DNA from: Zoogloea sp.
Lineage (GTDB): Bacteria > Pseudomonadota > Gammaproteobacteria > Burkholderiales > Rhodocyclaceae
DNA length: 64,000 nucleotides
Direction: 5' to 3'
Assembly (NCBI RefSeq): GCF_023150065.1
Contig: NZ_JAKLLN010000020.1
Coordinates: forward strand, 43,722 to 107,721
This document shows, piece after piece, positions 18,395 through 30,300 of this stretch (positions are counted from its first letter, which is position 1; each line of letters opens with the position of its first letter). The position numbers were made by a program, and so were the translations under genes. Below the pieces are notes generated by a model. That model was not told the DNA's origin, did no database searches, and was given only the letters and a program-made list of their open reading frames with translations.

Positions 18395-21300
18395 CGAGCC
18401 AGCCCTTCTCTCTCCTGGTCGAACAAGTCGGCCACGCCGATCTCGTCCCGGGTCATCTCGTCGTCCATCTGGCGGCCCCAGTCCCGTTCATCCTCGTCTT
18501 CGGGGCCCAGCACCGGCAAGGGGTCGAAGGTGCGCCAGGCCGGTGCCACCATGAGCAGGCCGGCCACCAGCCCACCAGCCCGGGTCGCCCACCACACGGC
18601 CCCCACCGACAGGACGATGCCGGAGAGCTCCACCGCCCGCAGCGCCATCTGGACGTCGGCGTAGGGCTCGGCAAGGGGCGCCTGCTTGGTGCGATCCGTA
18701 TCGATGCGGGAGCTGGCGGAGGTGCCGCCGCTTGCCGGGTCCTGGCCACTGAGCATGAATTCCATCAAGGCGCCGTCCGGGCTGGCACCCAGGGTGAGGG
18801 TGATCTGGGCCTGAGTGAAGCGCACCAGGGATGCCAGGGGGTAGCGACGGTTGGGGCCCGCGCCGTCCGCCGCATCATTGCGCTGCAGCCCGTTGCCGCC
18901 CTCCCCGTCTGCCGGATTGTCCATCAGGGTCAGGGGCGTACCGCCAGGGCCGGGTGAGGCCGGCTTGGGCAGTGTCGTTGCAGAGGGTGCCGGCGTTTTG
19001 GGCGTGTTGAGCACGGGGCCGGGCACGGGCGCCGCGGCGGGCAACTCCCCGGTGTCAATCGAGCCGGCGGGTGTGAAGCCCACGGTGACAGCCATTTCAT
19101 TGCCGGTCGTCTGCCCGTCGCTGACCTGCAGCACCACCACCGGCTTGTCGGCAAAGGCGTTGTGGCGGAAGACGACATGGCCGGCCAGCAGGTCGGCCTG
19201 GGAGAAGGCGGAGGCCAGCTGGCCGGGGGCCGAACTCAGCTCGAAGTGTCCGTTCTCCGTGCGGACGACGGTATAACGCAGATCGCCTTGGGCAGAGTCC
19301 ACGTCCGTGGCCTGGATGGCATCGCCTCCCAGGGTCACGTTGCCGCCCGAACTGACCTGAAAGGTGGCCTTCACCAGGCTTGGCGCATCATTGACAGGGG
19401 TGACGGTGAGTTTGACCCGTACCGCTTCCCCGGTCTCCTGGCCATTCGTCGGGCGGTAGCTGAAGCTGTCGGTGCCGTTCCAGTCGGCATTGGGGGTGTA
19501 GCGGAAGCTGCCATCGGCGGTCAGTTCCAGTCGCCCGTTGGCCGGCCCCTCCACCAGCTCGGCGCTCAGGCGCATGCCGTCGGGGTCGGTGTCGTTGGCC
19601 AATACCCCGCCCTGCGCAATCTGGAGGCTGTTGTCTTCGTCCAGGGTGTAGGCGTCTTCCACGCCCACCGGGGTGTCGCTGACCGGTGTGACGTTGATGC
19701 TCAGGGTGTGGGTTCCGGCTTCGGTATCCACGCCTCCGTTTGCCGTCCCGCCGTCGTCCCGCACCCGGAAGCCCAGGGATGCGAAGGCCGTTCCGTTTTC
19801 GTCGGCCGGCGGGGTGTATCGCAGTTGCCCGGATGCGATGTCGGTCGCTGCGATCCACTGGCCCGCAGCGACCGCCTGACCATTCAGGCTGAGCACACCA
19901 CGGGAAGGCAGGCCCACGATCTGCACGGCGGCCAGGCGGTTGGTGTTGTTGTCGCCCGGGTCGGAGAAGCCGAAGTCGCTGGTGCTGAAGGTGTGGCTGT
20001 CGTCCTCGTCCAGAACAATGCTGCCATTGCTGCCCTGGGGGGCCTCGTTGAGCGCCGTGACCTGGATAGTCAGGCTCTGCGTGGTGTTCAGTGTGCCGTC
20101 CGATACCTGGACGATCACGTCGTAGACGTTGTTCCTGCCCGCATCCGCCGGCCGCTCGAAGTCGGGCGGCGTTACGAAGCGCAGCACACCGCTGGCCCCG
20201 TCGATCACGAACCGGGCAGCATCTGCACCACCGACGATGCTGAAGCTCAAGGTCTGTGCCGGCTGGTCGGCGTCGGTGGCCGTTACGGTCATCACGGCGG
20301 TGGTGTTCTCGGCGACGTTGGCCGTGTTGCTGCTGGTGATCAGTGGGGGGCTGTCGTTGGACGAATACACCGTTACGGAGATGGCCTGGGTGTCGGTGCT
20401 GCCCTGGTCGTCGGCGACCTGCACGATCACGTCATAGATGTTGTCGCCACCGGCGTCGGTGGGCGCCTCGAAGTCGGGGGCCGTGATGAAGCTGAGCGCG
20501 CCGGTGCTGGCGTCGATCTGGAAGTGGGCGGCGTCGGCACCGCCGACGATGCTGTAGGTGAGCGTCTGCGCGGGCTGGTCGGCGTCCGTGGCGGTGACGG
20601 TCATCACCGCCGTGGTGTTCTCGGCGACATTGGCGGTATTGCTGCTGGTGATGACCGGGGCGCTGTCGTTGGCGGAGGTCACCGTGACGGCGATGGCCTG
20701 GGTATCGGTGCTGCCCTGGTCGTCGGCGACCTGCACGATCAGGTTGTAGATGTTGTCGCTGCCGCTATCCGTAGGCGCCTCGAAATCAGGCGCAGTGATG
20801 AAGCTGAGTACGCCGGTGCTGGCGTCGATCTGGAAGTGGGCGGCGTCGGAGCCGCCGACGATGCTGTAAGTCAGGGTTTGCGCGGGCTGGTCGGCGTCGG
20901 TTGCGGTGACGGTCATCACGACCGTGCTGTTCTCGGCCACGCTGGCGGTGTTGCTGCTGGTGATGACGGGCGCGCTGTCATTGACCGACGTGACTGTTAC
21001 GGCGATGGCCTGGGTGTCTGTGCTGCCCTGGCCGTCGGCGACCTGCACGATCACGTTGTAGACGTTATTGCCGCCGCTATCCGTGGGGGCTTCAAAGTCG
21101 GGAGCGCTCAGGAAACTGAGGGCGCCGGTCGCGCTGTCGATCTGGAAATGGGCGGCGTCGGCACCGCCGACGATGCTGTAGCTCAGCGTCTGGGCGGGCT
21201 GGTCGGCGTCGGTCGCCGTCACGGTGATCACGGCCGTGGTGTTTTCGACCACGCTGACAGCGTTGCTGCTGGTGATGACGGGCGCGCTGTCATTGACCGA

Positions 21301-24300
21301 GGTCACCGTCACGGCGATGGCCTGGGTGTCGGTTCCGCCTTGACCGTCGGCAACCTGCACAATCACGTCGTAGACGTTGTTGCCACCGGCGTCGGTGGGT
21401 GCCTCGAAGTCGGGGGCCGTGAGGAAGCTGAGGACGCCGGTCGTGCTGTTGATCTGGAAGTGGGCGGCGTCGGCACCGCCGATGATGCTGTAGCTCAGGG
21501 CCTGGGCAGGCTGGTCGGCATCCGTCGCCGTCACGGTCATGACGACGGTGGTGTTTTCGGCCACGTTGGCGGTGCTGCTGCTGGTAATGACGGGGGCACT
21601 GTCGTTGACCGGAGTGACCGTCACGGCGATGGTCTGGGTGTCGGTTCCTCCCTGACCGTCGGCAACCTGGACGATCAGGTCGTAGACGTTGTTGCCGCCG
21701 CTATCCGTGGGCGCTTCGAAATCAGGCGCGGTCAGGAAGCTGAGCACGCCTGTGCTGGCATTGATCTGGAAGTGGGAGGCGTCGGCACCGCCGACGATGC
21801 TGTAGCTCAAGGTCTGGGCCGGCTGGTCGGCGTCGGTGGCGGTAACGGTCGTTACGGCCGTGGTGTTCTCGGCGACGCTGATCGATGCTGTCGCGCCGCC
21901 GCCATCGCTGCTGATCTCGGGGGCGTTGTCGTTGGACGGAGTAATGGTGACGGAGAGGCTCTGGGTGCTGGTGAGGCCGGCGCCGTCGGCAACCTGCACG
22001 GTGACTTCATAGGTGTTGTCGGCGTTGGCGTCGCCCGGCGCCTCGAAATCGGGTGGTGTGTCAAAACTCAGCACGCCGCTTGCCGCGTCGATACTGAAGA
22101 GCGCGCCATCGACGCCGCCGACGATGGCGTAGCTGAGGGTCTGGGCGGGCTGATCGGCGTCGGTGGCGGTCACCGTGGTGACCACGAGTGTGTTCTCAGC
22201 AAGGTTGATGGCGGCGCTTGCCCCACCGCCATTGCTGGTGATCTGCGGTGCATTGTCGTTGGCCGGGGTGACACTGACCGACAGCGCCTGGGTGTCCACG
22301 CCACCACTGCCATCCGATACCTGGACGATCACCTCATAGACATTGTTGCCATCCGCATCCGTCGGGGCTTCGAAGTCGGGCGCGCTGACAAAACGCAGCA
22401 CGCCGGTGTTGCTGTCGATGGTGAATTTTCCGCTGTCGTTGCCCCCCGCGATGCTGAACACCGCCACGGGCCCGTCGGGGTCCGAGACCGTCACGGTGGT
22501 GACGAAGCTCGCATTCTCCTCGACGCTCTGGGCCGCCGTTGCGCCGCCACCATCGGAGGTGATCAGCGGCGCATCATTGGCCGGGATGGGGGTGACCGTT
22601 CCGCTGGCGATGGCGCTGCTGCCGCCGTCGCCGTCCTCCACGTAGGCCAGCAGGTTGCGCACGGTGCCCGAGGGCGCATCGGAGACGTTCTGGTAGGTGA
22701 TGTTGCGTGCCACGGACTGGACCGCAGCCTGGGTGGCGCTGGCGTTGAAGCTCACGACGAAGGGCACGGCGCCGTTCTGCCCGCCGCTCCAGCTGCCGAT
22801 CTGCACGCCGCCGAAACTCACCGTATTGCCGCTCACTCCGACCTGCCCGGCGCCGGAGCCCTCGTTGCGGAGGGCGATGCGGTCTTCGGTCTGCCCGCCG
22901 GACGAGAAATAAACCACCAGCCGGCCTCCGTCGAAGTCGGCGGAATCGGGGTCGGTCACGCTTGCCGTCGGGGCAAGGATGACTGCGCCAGCGTTCTCGG
23001 CGTAATCCAGGTTGCCGGACAGGAAGCTGAAGGCCGGATCGTCGTTGACGTTGGTGACGCTCACGCTGATGGCCTGGCTGTCGGTGCCCCCGAGGCCATC
23101 GCTGGCGCGCACGATCACCTCGTAGAGGTTGTCGCCGTTGGCGTCGGCCGGGGTTTCGAAATCGGGTGCCGCCGCAAACTCCAGCAGACCGGAGCTGGCG
23201 TTGATCGTGAAGTGGGCGGCGTCGCTGCCACCGACGATGCTGTAGGTGATCGTCTGGGCAGCCCCGTCCGGATCGACGGCCGTTACCGTCGTCACCACTG
23301 TCGTACCTTCGGCCACGGAGACTGCCGCGCTGCTTCCGCCGCCATCACTGGTGATCACCGGGGGGTTGGTGGGGATGCTGGCGGAGAACTCGGAGGTCTC
23401 GATGAAGTTGCTCGACGCGTCCAGGCGGGTGGCGGTGGATGAAATCCAGTACTGGCTGCCCGCCGGCAGGGCGCCCGCATAGGTCGGGCTGAAGCTAGCG
23501 TTGCCGCTGGCGTCGGTGAGAACGTCGACGAAGCCGATGTAGCTGCGCCCCTCTCCGTAGCCGGAGGCGTGGGGGCCGGGGTTGGCAAAGAACTCGATGC
23601 GGAAACGCGTGTTGGCCAGACTGTTGAGGGTGCCGGACAGGGCGATGTCGCTGCCAGTGAGCAACGCCGACAGCAGCTCCGGCGTGTTCTGCAGGTTGTT
23701 GGCGCCCACGTCTGCGTCGCCCGGATCATTGGCGGTGACCCCGTCGCCCTCCAGGTCGATGCCCAGGGCACCGCTGCCATAGATCGAATTGCCGATGATG
23801 ACGACGCCGGTGGCCCCATCGGACAGGCTCACCCCCGGAAGCAGTGCTCCGGTGTTGGCGATGACGTTGCCTTCGCCCGGGTTGGCGCCCCCGATCATGA
23901 CGTTGGAGGCCTGGGAGACATGGATGCCCTGTTTGGCGTTGCCGTTGGCACTCACACCATCGGCGGCTACGCCAATCCAGTTGCCGCGCACCACGGTTCC
24001 GGTGGTGGTGAAGCCGTAGATTCCGATGCCTTGCATGGCGTTGCCGGAGATGATGTTGCGACCGCCCGGCGTGGCATCACCGATGACGGTATTGGTCGCC
24101 CCACCCCACACCTGGATGCCCTCCTCTCCGTTGGCAACGATGGTGTTGCCGTAGATGAAGTTGCCGTCGCTCGCCGTTTCCACCAGCACGCCGTCACCGG
24201 CGTTACCCGAGATCAGGTTGCCTCCGCCGGCGCTCAGGCTGCCGATGGTGTTGCCCGCTACGCCCTCCAGCTCCACGCCGCGCCCGGCATTGCCGATGTT

Positions 24301-27300
24301 GGCGGTGCCGGCCGCGTTGGTGCCGATGTAGTTTCCCGAGACGGTGTTGAAGTCGGTGTAGGTGCTGTAGATCCGCACACCCGAGCCGGCGTTGCCGGAA
24401 ATGACGTTGCGCTCGGCCGGGGTGGTGCCACCGATGAGGTTGTTGCGCGCCGAGGCGGTTACCGACACCCCGTCACCGCCGTTGCCCAGGTTGAGGGTGC
24501 CGGTGCGGTCAAGGCCGATGTAGTTGCCCTGGACGACGTTATTGGTAGCGGTTGCGCCGCTCAGCACCAGGCCCCCGCCGGTGTTGCCGGAGATGATGTT
24601 GCGATCCGCCGCCGAGGTGCCGCCGACGAGGTTGTTGCCCGATTCCGAGATGAACAGGCCGATGCCGTTGCCTGCCGCGGTCCCGCCGCTCAGGTCGGTA
24701 CCGAGGTAGTTGCCGGCGATGGTGATGGTGGAAACCTGGTTGACGTGGATGCCGTAGAGGCTGAAGTTGCCGATGGCCAGCCCGCGCACACTGCTGCCAC
24801 TGCTGCCCGCGCTGAATTCCAGGCCCGCCGCCCCGGCGCCGACCGAAGCGCCGTCGAGCATGACCAGGGGCGTGCCGGCGTAGCCCGTCTGGGAGGTGCC
24901 TTCGATATGGATGACGGAATTGATGGCCGGCAGCACAGTACTCAGGTGAATGATCTGCGGCCCTGTGTCGATGGCGAAGGTGATGGTGTCGGTGCCTGCC
25001 GAATTGTTGGCGGCGAGGATGGCCTCACGCAGGGAGATCTTGCCGTCGCCCCCCTTGTCGGCGAGCAGCGCGGTGATGCTGGAGGTGTCGCCATCGGCGA
25101 GGTCGGCGGCGGTGGTGACGACCAGCTCATTGACCACGTCGTTGATGGTGACCGTGAGGGCCTGGGTGTCCGTCAGGCTGCCGTCGCTGGCCTGGACGAT
25201 GACCTGGTAGACGTTATCTGCATCGGCGTCGAGGGGCGTCTCGTAGTCGGCGGCCGAGATGAACTGCAGGACGCCGGTGGTCGGGTTGATGGCAAAGAGG
25301 GCTGCGTCGGCCCCGCCGGCGATGCTGTAGCTCAGGGTGCTGGACGGGATGTCGGCGTCGGTGGCTGTCACCGTGGTCACTGCGGTGCTGTTCTCCGTCA
25401 TGGAGATCGACGCGCTGCTCCCGCCGCCATTGCTGGTGATCACCGGTGCGTTGTCATTGACCCCGGTGATGGTGATGGCAAAGCTGGCTGCCGAGACGCT
25501 GCCGGCACCGTCATCCACGGTGAACGAGAAGCTGTCAGCGGTGTTTTCGCCGCCACCGTGGGTGTAGGTGAGCAGGTTGTTGTCCACGTCCGCCTGGGTG
25601 AATGTCCCCCCTGCCCCCAGCGCCACGCCGTTGCGGTACAGCGTGCCCACCGTGGGGGCACTGCCCAGGGTGTAGACCAGCTGGGCGGCGGTGTTGTCCA
25701 CATCGGTGGTGCGCAGCATGGTGCTGGTGACGAGATTGCCCACCGAACCTTCGGCAAAGGTGGCGCCGGTATTGGTGACGAGGGTCTGCTCGTCATTGAC
25801 GGCGCTCACGGTCAGGGCGGCGGTATCGGTGGCGCTCGAAAAGGCGGTGGCGCCGCCATTGGTACTGGTGTCGGCCAGCCCTCCGTTACTGCCGCTGGTC
25901 CTGTCCCAGGCCCGGAAGCTGAGGGCGTTGGCGATGCTGCCGTTGAAATTGCTGCTCGGGGCAAAGTACACCCGGGTTTGGGTATCGGCGGCGAGCAGGC
26001 GTGCGCTGGCCGTCGAGGGTGTGCCGAGGGCGTTCCAGGTGCTGCCGCCATTGATCGTGTAATACCAGGTGCCGGAGGCGGCATTGGCGCCGACCAGCGC
26101 CAGGCCGGTACTGGCTCCGGCATCGGGGTCCGAAACGTTGTCCCAGCCACCACCGCCGGCTGCATCCACGAGGGCGGATACCAGAGTGCCGACGGCCCCC
26201 ACCGGCGCGCCGGCGTCTTCGGCGACCGGTGTCAGGGTGACCGCCGGCGTGGCATTGAGGACCGGCGCCTCATTGACGTTGCTGACGGTGACGGCAATGG
26301 CCTGGGTGCTGGAGAGGGAGCCGTCCGAAACCCGGACGATCAGGTCGTAGATGTTGTTGGCGTCGAAGTCGCCTGGCGCTTCAAAGTTGGGGGCCGTGAC
26401 GAAACTGAGTACGCCGCTGCTGCTGCCGATCGAGAAGCGCGCGGCATCGTTGCCGCCGGAGATGCTGTAAGTCAGTGTCTGGATGGGCAGATCGGCATCG
26501 CTGGCGGTGACGGTGGTGACCGCGGTGGTGTTCTCCGCAATGCTGATGTTTGCCGTTGCACCGCCGCCGTTGCTGGTGATGACCGGGGTGTTGTCATTGA
26601 GCGGGGTGACGGTGACCGAAATTGCCTGGGTGTCGGTGTTGATGCCATCCGACACCTGCACGGTCACGTCATAGACGTTGTTGGCGCCGGCGTCGGTGGG
26701 CGATTCATAGTTGGGGGCGGCCACGAAACTGAGCTGCCCGGTGCTGCTGTTGAGGGCAAAGCGGGCCGAGTCCGCACCACCGATGATGGTGTAGGTGAGC
26801 GTGGGGGCGGGCAGATCGGCGTCGGTGGCGGTCACCGTGGTGACCGCGAGGGTGTTCTCGGCCAGGCTGATGGCCGCCGTTGCGCCGCCTCCGTCACTGG
26901 TGATCACCGGTGTGTTGTCATTCACCGGCGTCACCGTGACGGCGATGGCCTGGGTGTCGCTCAGGAAGCCGTCACTGACCTGGACGATCACGTCGTAGAC
27001 GTTGTTGGTACCCGTATCGGTGGGCACCTCATAGTTGGGGGCGGTGACGAAGCGCAGGACGCCGGTGCTGGCGTTGATGCTGAACTTGCCCGAGTCTGCC
27101 CCGCCGACGATGCTGTAGCTCAGTTCTGCGGCGGAGCTGTCCACGTCGCTTGCGGTCACCGTGGTCACTGCCGTGGTGTTCTCGGCAACGTTGATGCTGG
27201 CGGTCGCACCACCGCCGTTGCTGGTGATGGTGGGTGCGACCGGCGCGGTGTACGAAATGATCAGGTAGGGCCGCAGGCTGACCGTGGCGTACTCCGACGA

Positions 27301-30300
27301 GGCAAAGGTCCAGTTGTCGGCACCGGGGCTGGCCGAGGCCAGCAGCCAGCCCTGGTTGGCGCCATTGTCGGCCCACACCTGCACCGAGCTGGCCAGCCCG
27401 TTGATGGTGTTCCAGCCGGACACGCCGGCGCTGAAGGTGTTCAGGGGCGAACTGGCGGCCTCGGTGCCGTTCATCTGCACACCTGAGGTCAGGCTGTCCC
27501 AGGTCGAGGCCTCCGACCACGCCCCGAGCATGGTGTACAGGGACACGGTGTCGGCAGCGTCCCGGTTGATGACGTAGAAAGACAGGGAGGCTGAATTGAT
27601 GGTGGCGCCGAAGGGGATCTGCCCTGCCCCGTTGCCAAACATGCTGTCGAAGCGCAGCAGGCCCTGATTGACCGGTGAGCCGTCGTCCACGATCACCGTG
27701 GTGGCGTTGCCGAAGCTGCTGCCGGTGGCCCCGTCGCTGACATAGGTGTCGACGGTGCCGGTATAGCCGGCCACATCCTGCTGGAAGCGTACCGCCCCCA
27801 CCTGAATGGCAATGCTGTCGCTGTCGCTGAGGACTCCGCCGTTGCCGGTGTTGCCCAGGTCGCTGGTGGCGATGCTCAGGCTGGCGGCGCCGTTGTAGCC
27901 GGCGGTGGGGGCATACACCAGGCCGTCCAGGGCCGCGTTGATGTCGGCCAGGCTGCCGGTGAAGGTCATCGCGCTGTCCGCCGTGCCGTCGCCGGCGGTG
28001 AAGCCCAGGCCGGTGATGCGGCTCAGGCTGAGCGTGCCGTTGTTGACGCTCAGGCTGACCTGCAGGTTGCTGCTGCCCGCATCGACGTCGCTGACCGAGA
28101 TGAGGTTGCCGTTGGCCGACGAGAAAGCCAGGGACGTGCTGATCGGGGTGCTCTGGGGGCCCGGCAAGGTGTGGATGGGCGCGTCGTTCTGGGCCACGAC
28201 GGCGATGGTGATGGTGGCCGGATCGCTGGTCCAGCCGGTGCCGTCGGAGAGCGTCAGGCGCAGGGTGCGGCTCAGGGTGGAGGGGGCTTCACTGGTGTCC
28301 CGGTAGGTCACCGCCCTTACCAGGGCCTGGGTGGCGGCCACGCTGGCGTTGGCATTGAGGGTCACTGTGAGCGGCGTACTGCCGTTGCCGAACACGCCGC
28401 TGAAGGTGCCGATGATGCCCCCTCCGTAGGTGACGTTGGCGCCGGACACACCGATCTGCCCCGCACCGACCCCGTCGTTGCGGATACCCAGCTCATCCGT
28501 CGCCGTGCCGTTGGCGGTCAGCTGAACGATGAGCTGGCCACCATTGAAGACGGTGGTGTTGGGGTCCGTCACCGTGGCCCCGGCATCGGACAGGCCGGCG
28601 GCGTTCTCCACGTAGGTGGCGCTGCCGGTGGACAGGGTCAGCACCGGCGGAAAGCCGTAGGTGTAGTGCTGCATGAAGACGCCGTCACCATCGCCGCTGC
28701 CGTTGCCCTGCCAGGCGATCACCATTCGGCCGTTCTGGTTGGAGATGATGCTTGGCGAATACTGGTCGCCCGTGGTGGTGGTGTTGACCCGCGTTTCGGC
28801 GGTGACGGGGTTGCCCGATGCGTCATAGAGACGCATGTATACCCCCTCCAGGTTGCCGTCCTGGGCCGTGCTTTGCCAGGTGACCGCAAAGCTGCCACCA
28901 CCGGTCATGGTTACCACCGGGTTCTGCTGGGCGTTGGCTGTGGTGGTGTTGATGCGGAACTCCCCCCCCTGGGCGACGCCGCTGCTGTCGTAACGCTGGC
29001 CGTAGATCCCCTGGAGGCTGCCATCCTGGGCGTTGCTTTCCCAGGTGATGACGAAGTTGCCACTGCTGTCCATGGCAACGGTGGGAAGGTTCTGGTTGTC
29101 CGCCGTAGTGGTGTTGACGTGGAACTCGCCGCCCTGGGCCACGCCGCTGGCGTTGTAGCGCTGGGCGTAGATGCCGTCGGTGGCGCCTTCCTGACCATAG
29201 CTTTGCCAGGCAATGACGAAATTGCCCGCCGAGTCCATGGCGATGCTGGGCTCCATCTGGTCGAAATTGAGGGTCGTGTTAACCACGAACTCGGCCCCCT
29301 GGGCCACACCGCTGGCGTTGTAGCGGGTGGCCAGCACCCCCCAACTGCTGTTGCCCGACGCCCATGCCTGGTAGGTGACCACGAAGTTGCCGTTGGCGTC
29401 CATGGCCACCGCGGGTTCGCGCTGGTCGTCGGTGGTCAGGGTGTTGACGCGGAACTCGCTTCCCTGGGCCACGCCGCTGGCGTTGTAGCGCTGGGCGTAG
29501 ATGCCGTAGTTGCTGCCGTCCTGCCCCATGCTCTCCCACACCACGACAAAATTGCCGTTGGCCGCCATGGCCACCTGGGGGTTGCGCTGGTTGTCGAAGG
29601 TGTAGGTATTGACCCGGAAGGCGTTGCTCAGCGCCGTTCCGTTCACGTCGTAGCGCCGGGCGTAGATGCCCTGGCCGCTGCTGTCGGCACCGGATCCGTC
29701 GATCCACACCACGACGTAATTGCCGCTGCTGTCCATGCCCAGCGTCTTGCTCGACCAGTGATTGCCCTGGCTGCCGCCGGTATTCTGATTGACCAGGGTT
29801 TCACCACCCTGGGTGACGACGCCGAGCACGCCGCCCCATTCGGCCTGCAGGCTGGCGGAGGCGAAGGGCTGGGCTTCGATGCCGCCGGTCTGGCGTTCGA
29901 GGTCCCAGTCACCACCGAGCTGCGCGCTCCCGGTGGTGTCGATACTGGCGGCCACGTCGGCGCCGGTCAGCTGGCTCAAGGTGGTGACCAGGGCTTCGCC
30001 GTCGCTCCCGGCAGCCACATCACAGCCGTAGAGCAGCAGGTCCCCGCCAGCGACGATGGCATCCCCCCAGCCGGCAATCTCCTCGGCCCGGCGCAGCAGC
30101 ACGTCCATGTCCAGCCGGCTCGCGCCGAGCTCGATCAGGCCCTCGCTGCCATGCCCCACCAGGTGCACCGCGGCCACATCGTGATGCCCGGCCAGCGCAT
30201 CGGAGATCCTGGCAATGCCGTCCTCGTCCTGGTCGATCAGGATGATTTCCAGATCCCGACCCGCCTGGCGCTGGGCTTCCAGGTCATCCAGCAGGAGTTG

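Noticed and set aside
20050..21600. Regular repeats that might be taken for a CRISPR array
   Set aside because: The period is 312 bp, the whole unit is repeated and in frame with a protein repeat; there are no short direct repeats with unique spacers.
19162..27486. Two very long plus-strand open frames (1426 and 1305 codons) opposite the giant gene
   Set aside because: They are Gly/Val/Asp-rich mirror readings of the repeat units of the minus-strand gene, without recognisable domains or ribosome sites; high GC keeps the frame open.
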